Shown one piece after another: positions 1 to 14,300 of a stretch of 64,000 bases of DNA. Made by a program: the position numbers and the translations under genes. Origin of the DNA: Mycteria americana (taxonomy: Eukaryota; Chordata; Aves; Ciconiiformes; Ciconiidae); contig NC_134367.1 of NCBI RefSeq assembly GCF_035582795.1, positions 106,626,062-106,690,061 on the forward strand, given 5' to 3'. Each line of letters starts with the position of its first letter. Within the stretch, counting starts at the first letter, position 1. The notes below the pieces were generated by a model. It was given only the letters and a program-made list of their open reading frames with translations, was not told the origin of the DNA and did not search any database.

Positions 1-3000
1 GAAAGTGGAGCTTTTGCTCTCAGAGAAACACCAGACACCCTGAAACTAATTCTTCTGCACTACAACTGGCAGGGTTCCTCCTGATTTACATCCGTGCAAA
101 GTAGATGAACATGAAGCCTTTTTCCTGGACTTCAGTTTATTTCATTTCACTGTTTGAAATAACAAAACCAGCATATTACAGCTATTTTATTATATCTCAT
201 AATTACTCCTTAGAACAGCAGAAGGAGGGCTGGTATTACTTTTTAGGGAGGGATATTTTAAGTAATTCATCAGAGCTGCTTCTTTTAGTAATCTGAAACA
301 GCCTTTCTGCTTATATAAAAACTTTCAGATGCAGACATCCTGCAGCAATTCAAAGGTGGGAGAAAAAGCTATTAGCCTCCCTGAAAATACTGCAAAACTC
401 CATTTTCTGGACACTGAAAGCTTTCATTACTGGCCCTGGGTAGCACGAAATGTATTTGCCTACTTCTCATTTGCCAGCAACGTTCAAAAGGAAATCTAAG
501 TATCCCAGTATGAAGTTTAAAACCCAGGGCTGCTTTCAGCTGGTGCAGGCGAGATGGGCTAAGCGGTGAGCAGCGCGTCTGTAAAGCGTAGGCACGGCAC
601 GGCTCCCTGTGCCAGCTCATTGCCCCCACTGCTACTTTTAAATTGTTTTTACTCCATTTCCTTAACTGGCACTGCACTGGTTGAATTTAAAAGAAAGGCT
701 GCTGGGTTGGGGAAAATAAGCCTGAAAACAAACATTTACTGTTCAGTGGATGAGTGTAAAGCCAAAATGCCAGAACAAAGCCGAGGTACCGAGAGCTTTT
801 TAAGCCTCGTTGACAGTCCTCCTGTGGTTTAAAAATACGTTTAAAAAAGAATTAAATCTAACAACACATTTTAAAATAATCAAAGAAAATTGTATTGGAA
901 ATAGACATCCCATACACACAATAAATTGCCTAGCCACATTTTTAAATTAACCACACAGTGTGATATATAAAAATCAGCAATAACGTTTTACAATTCTAAT
1001 AATAACATGCAGTCTGCAGGCGTGTGATTCAGTACACATTCCTTGGGAATGTATTTGGCCTTTGGCCCTGTGTCTCACAGGGCTCCTGAGGAGAGAGCAG
1101 CATGCCTATAAATTTATGACTGGATTACCTGTCATGTGTTATTCCTTACCTAATTGTTTCTGTAACCTATTGTTATCCTTATTATTGTTCTTTCCCATTA
1201 TCCACTTAGGACTGCCTAAATGTATGTCTTGCAGGGGAAACAATGGAATTTGGGTCAATACTGCGTTTTTCATGAAAAGGCTATTTTTATCCCAAAATAC
1301 AAACAATATGGCTATAAATATTCCCTGTCTTCCATATATTACATTTTGATTCACATTTAAACATTGATTTCAAATATATTCTTTTCCTTTTATGGTTAAC
1401 ACAGAAACAAGAGCCGTAAATTAGAGCTGGATTCCGGGGAGAAAAAAATTTACCCTCTGCTCAGGACCCCACAACGCTGGATGTCTGGAAATGGTTGAAG
1501 GGGATGGAGCAGAGGAGCAGATGCTCTCAGACCTGCTGGTAGGCAGAGATTAGGGAGCGTGCAAGGGCTCGGGCAAGAGCAGCAGCAGCCTGGAGTCCAG
1601 ACGGAGGGCAAGGCAGGGACGGAGTAACTCACACAAGGGGAGCAACCACACCCGTACGTCAGAGCGACAAACTCCCACCTCGTCCCGGATGGCTCCCCTG
1701 CCTGTCCCCAAGCACCTGGACCATACTGCCTGAGCATATTGGCTCCGGCTCTGCTTTTTGCCCTTCATCCAGCTCACAGCGTGCCCTTTACCCTCTCAGA
1801 CGGCTTGGTATGATGGATCTTGATGACATTTAGCCAGAATTTTCTTAAACTTTACGTTTAATTTAAAATCATCCATGACTGCATTCAGATGACTCCTTCC
1901 CTGGTCACAGATATAAATCTGCTATCAATAATAGCAGAAAAGGCAACTGTAAGTAAATTTCTTTGACTGTTAAGATTTATATCTGGTATTTCCCACTAAA
2001 TCTGTGGTAGTACGACGAGAAAAATCTTTCAAACTGGTAGAAAACATAGCATTAGTACGTGCAATATTTTGCACAGCTGTAGTAGTTTCCAATTAAACAC
2101 GTTACAAGTTTGACTTGTAATGTGAATCCTCTCTGAGCACTTCACAATTTTTAAATATAATGTCTGATTTCCATTGCATGAGGTAGAGAGGCATTATGCC
2201 ATCGTATATGTGGTGAAATTAGGATATAGCAAGGGTAACCAACTTGGTCAAGGACATAAAAACACACAGGCCATAGCCACTTGCTCCTAGAGGCTTATCT
2301 GGCAGACAAGGCAGACAGGAAGTAAAAGCAATGCAATTAAAAAATTATTTTCGGTTTAAAACATGTGGCAACAATATCTACTTAAAAAAATGGAGTCAGA
2401 CTTCCTTGGGAGAGGGTATTCTATAGACACCTATTAAAAGGCTTCTTCAACGTGGTCTGGAAACACCTGAAGCTGTAGTCATGACATTGCATGGGATGAA
2501 CCAGGCTTTTTCAGCATAGCAATTCATGTGGAGCATATTTTAGAAATAAGTATTTTCTTTACCTATTTTAGGTCACATGCCATATCTTAGAAGTTTAGTA
2601 CTTTTTTTTTTTTAAATAGCAAAACATATTAAACAATTTTATGTTTTGCCTTCAAAGCATAGTAATGGAAAACCATATCACACAGCAGCTTCTGCCCACG
2701 CTCACTAGCTAGAACCATAATAGCATATGTTAATGTATACTATCTAATGGACTTTTAATTCCTTTATAATTTAGGGAGTTGTAAAGAGAACGAAAAAATG
2801 TGGAGGAAGAATAAAAGGATATCGGTATTAAGCAAGAAGACATTCATAATTTTTGAAGTTTTAATTTGCAGGAAAAAGTAGATTTATGTTTATGTCAGAA
2901 CAGCATTACCATTACCTCTTTTAGAGAAATGTTTACCATTCAAGTATATAGTTTAAAACTCTGTGGAAGAGAATTTCCTCTTTCAAAGATGGTTTTGCTC

Positions 3001-6000
3001 AAAAAAAAAAAAAAAAAAATCAAAGAAAACAGACCCTGCTTACCCTCCTTCCTGACTGATTCCTCCAGGTTGATAGGAGGATCAGTTTGGAGAGCAGGAT
3101 TAGGTTCACATGAAAGTGGAAAAATCGGAATTATTCAGTCACTGAGGCACAAGAAAGGTCTCCTCTCTCAGCAATTTTATAGCATTGTTACTCCACTGAG
3201 CTGAGTCTGGGAAGAAAGTGAACCAAGCAAGCAATTTACAGTAAGCTCTGTTTTACTGCATGCTTTGGAAAGTAGGCATGTATGATATTAAAGATATTCT
3301 GTCCAAAAAAATCCATCTTACTAAATTGTTACCAGGTTCGGTTTTAAATTGGTAAAGATATAACTCTAATTTAAAATCATGTTTTAAAGTGACCTGAAAT
3401 AACTTTTGTGTTTAAATGCACATCATAGCTTTAAGCTGCAATGACTCTGGACATTCCTGGGCTAGGTGCAACTTCTGTTTGTCCCATTAGAAAGCTAGAA
3501 ATACAGTCTTTCCAGACGTATAAATCATATGTTTTTGGCTCTTAAGTGTCACAAATACCAGATCTTAAACCTGTCACTGGTGTTGGAAAGTATATTAGAC
3601 ATAATGGAGCTGGAGCCAGTGTAATTTTGGAGAGGAAATTCTGCTTTTTACTAGAAGAAGATAATTCATTCTAACCTCTTGTTTTTTGAAACATGGCAGC
3701 TCAGTGCTTTGGCATGTTAAAGAAAGCATATGTTAAAGTAATGTCAGGCACCTTTGATTACAAGCATAGTGGAAAGGCTAGCTCGGCTGGAAACACTGAC
3801 CCCAGTCTATGAAGGCATTTAATATTCTACTTATATTTAAGCATGTGCTTTGAGATGGACGTCTCATGCTTGAAGTCAAGGAATTCCTACATTTCACTGG
3901 AAATTTCTTGTGTAGAAATTGCCTAAAATTACTAGGACAAAAGCTACATATCCAACACAAACAAACTTCAATTTTTAATTCCATTACCCTGAGTAGAGAA
4001 AGGGAAGAAGAAATGGAGTATTCTCCATCCTTTGAATATTTGTACACACAATCGGTATTGCCCCAATATGGAGAACACAGGTACAGCATTTCTGCAGCAT
4101 CTCTCCAGAAGCTGATGGACACCCCAAAAAAGGAAACTATCCCACTGATCTGGAGATGTAGCTGTGTACAAAGGTAAGCATATCATGCACTGCAAAGAAA
4201 ATATCTTATATTCCCCCAGCGCAGCCAGTGATTTTTTCTTGCAGATAAACAGTAAGAATCCTAACCAGATCATTATAATGGATGCGTTTCACAGGAAATA
4301 TTAATCCCGTCTCATGAAAGCATTCGAACACATCTTTTATTTTCTTTAAGTCCTCAAATACTTTGCTGGGTTAAGGCTCAAGCAAGTATTATATGCAACA
4401 GAATGAATTACGGTTTATGTGTATTTGTGTGTGTGTGAGTAACTCTGTTTAGGTCAAGTAAAATAAATGCAAAGACAAGCATGTTAGCAGCAAAGTGACC
4501 CTTTAGAAGTCCTAAAAAATTACTCTTGCAGTCCATAGTCCAACATTTAATAATGCTGAACTTGATAAGGGATCTCAGAACCTGAAAAAGGAGATCTGAA
4601 AGGCACCTTTATAGAAAACAATTGATTTGCTTCATTTCATTGAAATGGCTAATGCTTTGATGGTTCATATTTACAATAGCTTGTCCTGTTCTTCAATGGA
4701 GTTGATATGTTGGAGTCCTTAACACCATAAACTTGATCAAAACTTCCTGGGTAATAAACAGAGCGGATTTAAGATGTGAGCCCCCTCCCCATCATGCTAC
4801 TGCAGCCCATCTGTGTGCCAATTTGTAACTAAAGACATCAAGAAATGTGTTCTTCATGCTTAGATGCCCTTGGTAGTTGAAAATAGTTCTGAGAGCTCAA
4901 TATGCAAACTGGGTTCAGAGTCTGAAAGACTTCAGAGTGAAAGATTTGACCTTCCATAGCAAAGGCTGTAGCTTGGCTAAATCCATTACTGAGGGTAGAG
5001 TTTTTACACATCTCACAATGCAATCTGGATTTTAAATTTTGCCTGGTTTCAAAAAAAAAAACCAACAAAACAAAAAAACCCAAACAAACTTTCTCCTTAC
5101 CTTTCAGCAAAGGGTAAAAATCTTCCCACCATCCTAGAATCTACATCAACAGAGAAAGTTTCTGTGATGATATATAGCCATATTTGGGGGGGTGAGGTGT
5201 GGGGGGGTGATTGAAGGTTTTGGCAGCAGAAAATGGAACCTTTGACTTCTCACTCTCTGTTCTGAACTAGTATTAAGTAAGTCATTAGAGAACAACAATT
5301 TTCCCCCCCTCCAAAACCTCCAAAAGCTGGTTTTGTCTTCTATGAAGATATTTGATGGTGTCACTGCCACTCCCCGTCCACGAGAGCTCTGATCAGGTAC
5401 GCAACATCTCAACAAAGGCACTCCCAAGCAGTCCCTTCAAAGGGATCCTGGGCTGGCTTGAGACAGAGGGCAGACTGCTAAATAACATGAGAAGTATCAT
5501 TCCTGCACTTTGTGATCTGTGTGCCATAACCACACGATGGGACATTTTGGCAGGACTTCTAGGAAGTTTATCACATCTGTCTCTCCTCATCCTGTCTCTC
5601 TGCTCTGTTAATTATTTATTTGTCAAAAAAGTAAACAATGGGATAAAATAATACATAATTCTTAGTCTTGTAATCCTACAATAAAAGTATGGCAACTGGA
5701 ATTGAGAACTAGGTAAATACACTAAGAGCAAGGTTACTTATCACAGACTTTCTATGCTGGCATACATCACTGACAATGGTTTTTTCTCATTCTAAATTTC
5801 AAGTAACTCTGAATTTTTAAGTGTGTACTAGCAATCATATTTATGTCTGACTGTTAAAGGTACCTCCTTGCTCACCATCTCAAGGGTATTTCTGAGACAA
5901 CAATTATAGACTATTTATACTGGAGAATTATTGTTGTAATACTTGCTGCTCTCACATTTCATTTTGTCACTTATTTGCTTGCAAATCACTGAAGGCACAC

Positions 6001-8300
6001 CTCAAAACATATTTTTAAGCATGGAGATATACAGATAGGTGTCCATTGTGATTTTTCATACACAGTCAATGCCTGACTCCCATAAAACAAGTAACTTTAT
6101 AAAGCTGGCTCAAAATCAGAGCCTCCATCACAGACATTTCAACATCTATATTTCTTTGTGTGACTACAGACTTATTAAATTCTCTAAGCAAAACCTGGCC
6201 ACATTCAAGATGTTGCCGTTAACGCCTATAAACAAAGATTTCACTTTACTCTTATCTACTACTGTTACATTTTAAAAATCAAAAAAAAGGGGAAAAAACA
6301 AACAAAAATGCAAGTAACTGAAAAAGCTAATAACAGACAACCGAGAGGTTTTCTTGCAATGTTTTGCCCGATGTGCTGCTGTGTAGCAGCTTTATGGACT
6401 AGTGTTCCTAAATATGAATTGTCTTCTCCCTACTTGTGCAAGTCTGGCTGTCCTTCTGACTTCCCTAATTGCACGCACTCTTTTAGCAATATGATTGATT
6501 GGATCGAAGTATAGCTTTATTATGTTGTTGTTTTTCTTAAAGCAAGTTGTCTGAATTGCTGGAGATGAAACCAGATTTATTTTCCAATAAAAGTAAGTCT
6601 GGGTGTCTGGTCTTCAAGAAAGACCATGCTCTCCATCTGTCATGTTGATCAGTACAAATAAATACATTGATTTTTAGTAGAGGTTTTCATATAATAATAA
6701 AATTTAACTAAGAAGAAAAGCATGGATAAATACTAGAAAGAATAACAGTGAAACCCTCTCCAAATTAAAGAAAACGTCTAATCCAGGTGAGTAGAAAAAA
6801 GGGTTAAAAAAATTGCAAGAATTCAAGAAGCTTAGATGACTTTGGAAACACAGATCAAAAACAAAGAGACTGGAAGTATAATTAACTCCATTACTGCTCA
6901 GTCAAATGAAAACAGCTGTGACACCCCGTCTTATTTATGACAGCAGCAAATAGCTCTATTCCCTTGCTCGTTATTGCTGTAGGACAGCAGTGGTTCTACA
7001 GCAGGTGAAATAGAAACAAGCTGCTAATATTTATGTCACTAGATCAGGTTATGGATACAAGATTTATGCAAAAGTTCTACAAAAATATCTAAGTAGCTTT
7101 TATATCTTCCTGCAGCAATCCTTTTCCAATAGCAAACTAAGTATCTCTTTATTAAATATGATCCTACACTCTGATTAGTATTGTGGCACAAAGGCAGCTC
7201 CCAAACAGCTGCTAAAGATGAGAATGTGTTTTCACTGCAAACCCAGTTTTGTTCACTCTGTAAAGCATAAATAAAAAGCCATTTACGACTCAAAACCTCT
7301 CATTTATTTGCAGATCCAAGTTAGACTTTGTCAATGTGGAACAGGATATGTGGTAGTTTGATAATAGAACTGTTTGCTGTTCTTCAAAGAGCCTGGATTT
7401 GCTTTAGAATTATGGAAAGCAAGCAAGAAAAACAGTTTTCAGATTAAGGCCTTTATTTTATTAGCAAATGTCATTAAAACAGATGCTACTTACTTCGATA
7501 TAAAAATGTGAGTGGGCAGAAGATTTCCTAAAACGTTTTTTTTATCCTGTGGCTTTAATCACTTCGCTTCCTACACCTAATCAGTCTTACTTCTTACTCA
7601 GGCAAACTGCCCATTAAATAATGACTGAGAAATAAGATTGTCAATAACAGGGCAGAAAATAAAGCAAGTAGGATGTTGCACACTTCACTGCTAACCTTTT
7701 TACCTTCTCCCCTGCTCATCAACCTCCCTCCTCCCATTCCCCTCCAGTTTTGATGCTTCCTGCACTCCCCGGTTCCGCAGTGCATTGAGACTTACTTGCT
7801 CCCCACCACAGCGTCTACCTGCATCCCCACAGACCCAAACCCCTTTATTTCTCCACCCCTCTTCCATTATGCACCAGGAGTTTGTTCTCTAAGCACCTCA
7901 CTTTGGTCTCATGTGGCCAGACCCCCCCCAGCCCCCCAAAAGCCACTGCCTTCCAGTGGCTTCAAGCAACCTTGCCATCCCTCCCAGAAAAGGTCACCTC
8001 CTCCACCTACCCTACGGATCCCACGCGAGGGACCCAAGTGGCATACAAGGTTCCCAGTCCCTCTCCTACTGCAATGGCACATGCCCAAATGCTCTTCCCA
8101 CCCCTCCCAACATCACTCTTCTTCCCCTTTTTATGTGTGTTCAATATAAAGAGTAACATCAAGAACCAGCCTCTGGGGTATGGCTATGCTGGAATACCTC
8201 TACTGTGCTGTGCCACCATCCCCAGGTAACACAGGAATAATGGAGTAGCCGAAGTTAGGGCTCAGACAGACAGACGCCACACGTCTTTGTGTCTCCCATC
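1..8300. other. Intergenic DNA, no gene seen
   Basis: Only short, stop-riddled frames are present, with no plausible splice-linked coding sequence. A GC-richer patch lies at 1,440-1,800, a G-run pair (G7 twice) at 5186-5207, and a C-rich pyrimidine patch at about 7,690-8,150. None resembles a known gene or promoter. Confidence 0.6.
3001..3019. repeat. A19 homopolymer
   Basis: Nineteen consecutive A occur in intergenic DNA. I see no retroposon body or target-site duplication attached. Similar runs: A16 at 36209-36224 and T14 at 36481-36494. Confidence 0.85.
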
Positions 8301-11300
8301 TGATTCTCACTTTTTTTTTTAGTATTTTTCCAAAATCAACAATGTTGATAATATTCCCTGTGATCTATTGGACCCTCTAACTGCATATCTGAACAGAAAT
8401 GCCATCAAGATGACCACGAGGGTTTCAGATGCAGGTAGAAACAAAGTTGCTCTTTTTCTACCACACAAATATGTGGATCTAGAAGGTCCAAGACTCCCTT
8501 GTTTCACTTTCACTGAAAATAATGTGCAGAAATCCACTAACTACATATGTATTTAAGTATTACGTACGAGCACAGCACAGACCATGGTGAGCTTCCCATG
8601 TGGTCTCATCATTATACCTTTACCCAGCCTTTTTGTGCCTGTCCACAAGAAACCACAGGAATCATCTCTCTTTGTGGTAGCCTTTAGCATCTTGTTACTG
8701 ACTCGTTTGGAAGACATTTTTTGGTCCTGACTCTTACAATTATTTATGTTAGAGAACACAGGAGTGAAACTCTGGATCTGACAAAGCTGTGAGCAAAACT
8801 TCAGCTGGCCTCAGCAGTACTAAGGTCGAACTGCTGGCAGTCCTGTGGGCACCTGCACAACCACCACGTTAAGACAACCTGGCATTGTCACACTAACACC
8901 GAGTCGCTGCTTTCAGCTCTTCCACAATGCAGATACTTTGTCTCGACCTGGCAAACAATTTACCCAGGTTTTGAGTAACAGTGGGAATATTTGTAGCTTT
9001 TAACTCAAAGAGATGAATTCCCCCTATGTTCACTTCCTGCATGACGGAGAAGCAGCACTAGGTGCCCGTAGGAAATAAGGAGATAGTAACCATATTTTCT
9101 AGCCCTTCTCTCAGGGAATAAAATTCCTCATTCCTGCCTAGTACAAAGACCCAGACCCATAAAATAACTTATGCAAGCAATGCAAAGAAAAGTGGCACTG
9201 ACATCATGAACAAGGTAAATGCTTGCCTGGATGTGGACCACAAATCAAACTCCCAGACCTCACTGAAACCCCAGATGATTTCCCTGCTTCCAGGAGAGAC
9301 CCTGCATTTCTTGGCTTTCTCAGTCTCCCTGCAGCTGCAGCGCAGCATCACCATCACAGCTGTGAAGGCAACATGCAGTAGCCAGCGTGCTTGGCTTCCC
9401 ACGGAGCCGTCCCTGCGAACACTGCTCAGAGAGCTCCAGGACAAATGAGCTGAGCATCCCTGGCAGCCAGAGCCACATGGGGCCTCTTTCTGCCACAGCA
9501 TCCCTGAGAAGACTCAAAAGTAGGGTTTTTCATTTTGGCTTTGTGGAGAGGGTCAGATTCTAAAAATGATTATGAAATTCCATTTTTGCTTCTTCTGGGC
9601 AAGTTATTTTGTTGATAGAAAATTGCAGCCACCTCTAGGTAGCTGTTCGCTCTGTAAGAGGCCCTCAAGCAAAGAGAAGCACAGAGGACCCAGAGCACAA
9701 CAGGAGATTGAAGCAGTCAAAAGAAGGGCAGGGTACAAGGGATGCTGCAAAGGGCATGCACCTGGCAAGGCCAGATGCCTTCTAATCTTTGGCCAGGAGC
9801 TGGACTGTCAGGTACCAGAGGCACCTGCACAGACAGGGCTGATATCCCTCAGAATCTAAGGAGCCTTGGAGCCTGTTGACCAACAGCCGGAGGAGCACAG
9901 GACAACAAGGATACCTCAAAGGGAGCCACGAACTGAGGTTTGGGCTGCTGAATCAAGCTCTGAGAGCTGACAATGAGCCCTGGATCACCTTCTCAGGAAA
10001 ACGTTCTTCTCTTGCCTTCTGCAAAACGTTGTGGCCAAACCAAAGAATATGGCTGACATGGTAAGGTATGTGTTGATACAGCAGATGGCTTCACCACATC
10101 GTTCTCGCTATTTTGTAGCTTGCCAATCACACGACTATAAATTTCCCTATATTATAATAGCAAAATTAGATGATGCTAACAGTCATTTGTGAAGAAGCAT
10201 ATGAGGCTACCAACAATCAAGATAGGAATAAATTATTTTGTAACCTTAATGTCAGATCCACACAGAAAGCAGATTTACTGCTTCTGGCATATCTTCCCAA
10301 ATTTGGCCTATAACCTAAAGACGAGCAATGTTTAAAAATTAGAAATAAGAAATACAGACTGCCCTGGTACAATTGTGTTGATCTTTCAGCAACATAATCA
10401 AGAGAAGAATGTAGTCTATGAGGTAACCATGTTTTTAGAAATTAAATAGTTGTTCTCTTAAAATAAATATGATTCCATTTATACTGGATATAATTTATCC
10501 AGGGTAGAAATATAATAGTACTCCAAATCAAAACAAAGGAGCTAAAAATAAAATTAGAAAACACATTTGAGGAAGACATACTGTACTTTAGTTAAAATAA
10601 CAGCTAAATGTCAGCATATATTTCTGTATAGGAACATCTTTGACCTGCAAAAGACCACGAAAAATATTTTGTCTTTAGTGTAGGGGAGCTACATTAACTC
10701 TACTTAGTGAAATGAAAATAAAAAAGGACTTTTAATTAACAGTTGTAAATTGCTTATTAACTTCAAAATAAATTATTTTCTTTATCTGTCCCTAGTCCAC
10801 ATCACTGAGATGGCAACAGTAATTAAGAAACAGATAAACTGTTAAAAAAGTCCATAATTTAATACACTTAGGCAACCCGAATTCTAAAGTGTGCAACAAT
10901 AGAGATATTAAAAAACATCACACTGATAAGATTCTGCTTTAAAGATGAGACCTCATATGCCAACTTTCAACAGAGAGTGATTTCTTAAAGTCAAGTCATA
11001 AACCCTAAAACTGGGATTTCATGGAGACACTATAATTTATAATACTTCTGCAGTTTTCAATTATTCAGATGCTCATGGCCCAACAAATTGAATAATGAAT
11101 GGAGTAATGAATTGAACCCTGACAAGATGATAACAGAAAATATTATGAGTAGTCAATACACAGCGGAACCCACTTACAGAAAGATCCCTCAAAGAAATAA
11201 CTTGTTTGAAGGACACATTTTCTCTTGAAATCCAAAAGGCTTGCAGGAAAATGTGTGCAGGAGTTGCCATTAACAAATAACCGCTAAAGGCATAAACCTG

Positions 11301-14300
11301 CAGAACAGTATATTTCTAGTGACCGAACTGTGAATCATAATCATAAATAGGCCAGTTATATTTTCTGTGGATGTAGGTTATGCATTTCATTATTGCTTTT
11401 TTTCCCTCCCTCTAATGCCACAGAGAGAGAAAAAGAATGACCATATAAATTCTTAAACACTTTAGCTGCAGGCTTAGCCTTGGAGGTGTGATGATATTCC
11501 ACAGATGCTAAAGCACACAGGTCTTAACAGTATTTAATACATTGCATCAACACTGCAAGCCAGAAACATAAATAATAAAAATGATAAACATACTATTCAA
11601 AAATGGTGATAGGTAATGCACATTTGTATCTCCCAGCTAGTATTTAAAGGAGCAGTGCAGGCAGCCAGCAAATGCTGTGTTTAAAAAAACAAAACAACAC
11701 AGGTTTAAAAAAACCCAAAAAAACCCGAAAAAACCCTAAAACCAGATTAAAACAAAACACTATTCTGCATCAGCAAAGAGATAGGTAACTTATCCTACAC
11801 ATTGAAATTTTATGAGACATTGACCACTGCTTCAAAGATAAACAACACTGCCTTCCAAAAACTGACCCCAAACTTTCTGCCAAAAATCAAAATAAGCCTT
11901 TTATGGGAGTCTGGAAAATACTGGACTAACTACAAGAGGAAAAAAATCCTGACTCCTGTTAGAGTAGATCCAAACCCAAAGCCAGTTATTCGTGGCATGT
12001 TTCGCTTGAATCCAGGATCGGTCTTCAGTGCTAGGTCAACACTTTTACTGGGTTCACCCCAAAGACCCAAATAGCTGTAAACACTGGAAAAGCTGGAAAT
12101 AAACTTAACAGCTCAAGACTGTTTGTGACTATACTTTTGCACTATCTGTTTTGATTCAGCAAAGAAAACTGGATGGTATCAGAAGCCCCTGGGCTTAGTC
12201 ACATTGGGTTTCCCACAAGCCAGGGCAAAACAGTCAAGCAGTTGGGACGTTTTAGTAAATATTCAAATTCTTGGGCATTCTTGGGCACAGTGGACTTCTC
12301 ACCCCCTCCTTGTGCTGAACACCTCATAGAACTACTGGGAAAGAAGTATGCGAACTGCTATTTCACTGTGAAATAGTGAAAGAAACTGCCCATTTCCAGC
12401 ATTCTGAAGGAAAACCCTAGTAACCCAGGAACCGTGGCCAGGTGGCACAGCCCACCTTTCAGTACCATCTCTGGGTGCTCCAGTCCTATATGGACACCTC
12501 TAATGTGCAATGACAGCTCATCGAAAAGCCACATCAATTGGGAAAATAGATCTGCACTTTGGAAGTCTCCAATATAGGCACAGCTCCTACCACATGCAGT
12601 TCCCAGCTCACCACCCTTTCAGAAGCTCCCATGCTCTCACATTTGTATGAACGTTCCCTAGACCACCTCTGTAAAAATCCATGAGCTGGGTTACAGTGTC
12701 AGTGAGCCTAGACCGCACATGCACACCCATCCCTTCTTAAACTTAAAGGGATTTAGTCAGCTCTTAGCACCTAGAAGACCTGTTCTCATGCCATGGAGAA
12801 ATTCGGATCTCTGCTGTAATCCTGTAAATCCAGAATTAACTACATGGATGGAAGAAATAAAAATATACAAATATCTAAACTGTGTGTATATGATTCTTGT
12901 TTATTGATTTCCTCTCAGAAGGAAAAACAGGCATATCTGGAAGTTTGGACTAGCACTAGCATTGAAAAGGCAAGTCTGTCTTAACAATGACTTGGCTTTG
13001 AAAATGAGATGCTCTAATAGAATCACTGTAATTACACTCAAAAATCACTTACATTTTTATTTCAGCATTTTCAGTACCCTGCTGGTAGTAAGTGACCTCC
13101 AATCATATCTCTAAACATTAAATTGCACCCTTTGCCTTTCCATTTTTCTTCAGAAATTGTTTTTTTAACAGGTCTGTCACTGTTCCCTTTCCATGAGCAT
13201 TTTTTCTAGTATTTAACTCATCAGTTGTGGCAGCTGGCATTGCTTATCAAATCCAATATCCCATTACTGAAATCATGATCTAGCAGTAAAAACACATTGA
13301 TTTGTGTTTACTGTTAATATTTTACAGCTTAAAGCACATTTTCCTAGCCAGAATAATGAGTTGCTGCTCAATTCTGTCATCTTATCTCATATTGAGTAGC
13401 TCCAATGAAGCCAATGGGATGGTTTACTTAGTATGGCAAGACTCAGTGTAGCATGGGGATATGATTCTTAAGAGAGAAACTTTTGAAGAATTTTAACTAA
13501 ATTATCACTATCATCCTTAAGCTCAACTGCTATTGAGGGCAGTGGGAACCGCCCCAGAGAAAGCCTAGTAACTAGTTTTATACAGGCTGAAACTGTGCTC
13601 ACCTTCCTGCATTTTTCTTCCCCACAAAATAGCCGTGAACTGGAGTGCTAAAGGGAAAGACATGCAATGTTCTTGCAAAGGATATGGGAAAGCTCTCTGC
13701 GAAAGGCTTAGCTGGAAATAGTCTATGCCTCGCTTGAAGATGAGCCTCCTGAACACAGATTCAGCTCTTCTCAAAGGGATGTTTCACCAAAGCAATCTAA
13801 ATTGCAGCATGGTGCCACCAGTATAATTTTGGTATGGTGGAGCCCTGCCTCTGTGAGGTGGGGACTTTAAGGGATGACTTAAAGTCTTCTTAAGGAACAT
13901 AGCATATAGAAAGTGTCAGCCAGCTACTGTTAGAGAAAAATCACCTAAAATATGTATTTCTGAAGCACCGACACCACTAAAACCTTTTTCCAATGGTATT
14001 TTCTTCAGCTGGGACCTGTGTTTGATATTCTTCAGAATTTTTTTTACTAGACTGCTTTTCTGCCATAGGTCTCTTAACAGGAAAAGCACCGCTGTATCTT
14101 TATCACTACTTTGTATTTCTCATCCTTTGTCTGGTATCTTTCCAAGAAATGCATTTCCTTCATGAAAAAAAATCAGTCATATGTGGATGGCAAAAAGCCC
14201 TGGGCAAGGCTGTTGTCTTTACTTGCTTGATCTGTATAGCCTGTACTATCTGAGCCTCCGTTAAACAGTTTGGGTTACAAATGACTCAAAATTTTAATAA

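Noticed and set aside
3001..3019. A19 run as the tail of a processed pseudogene
   Set aside because: The sequence before it does not resemble any mRNA I recognise and there are no flanking direct repeats.
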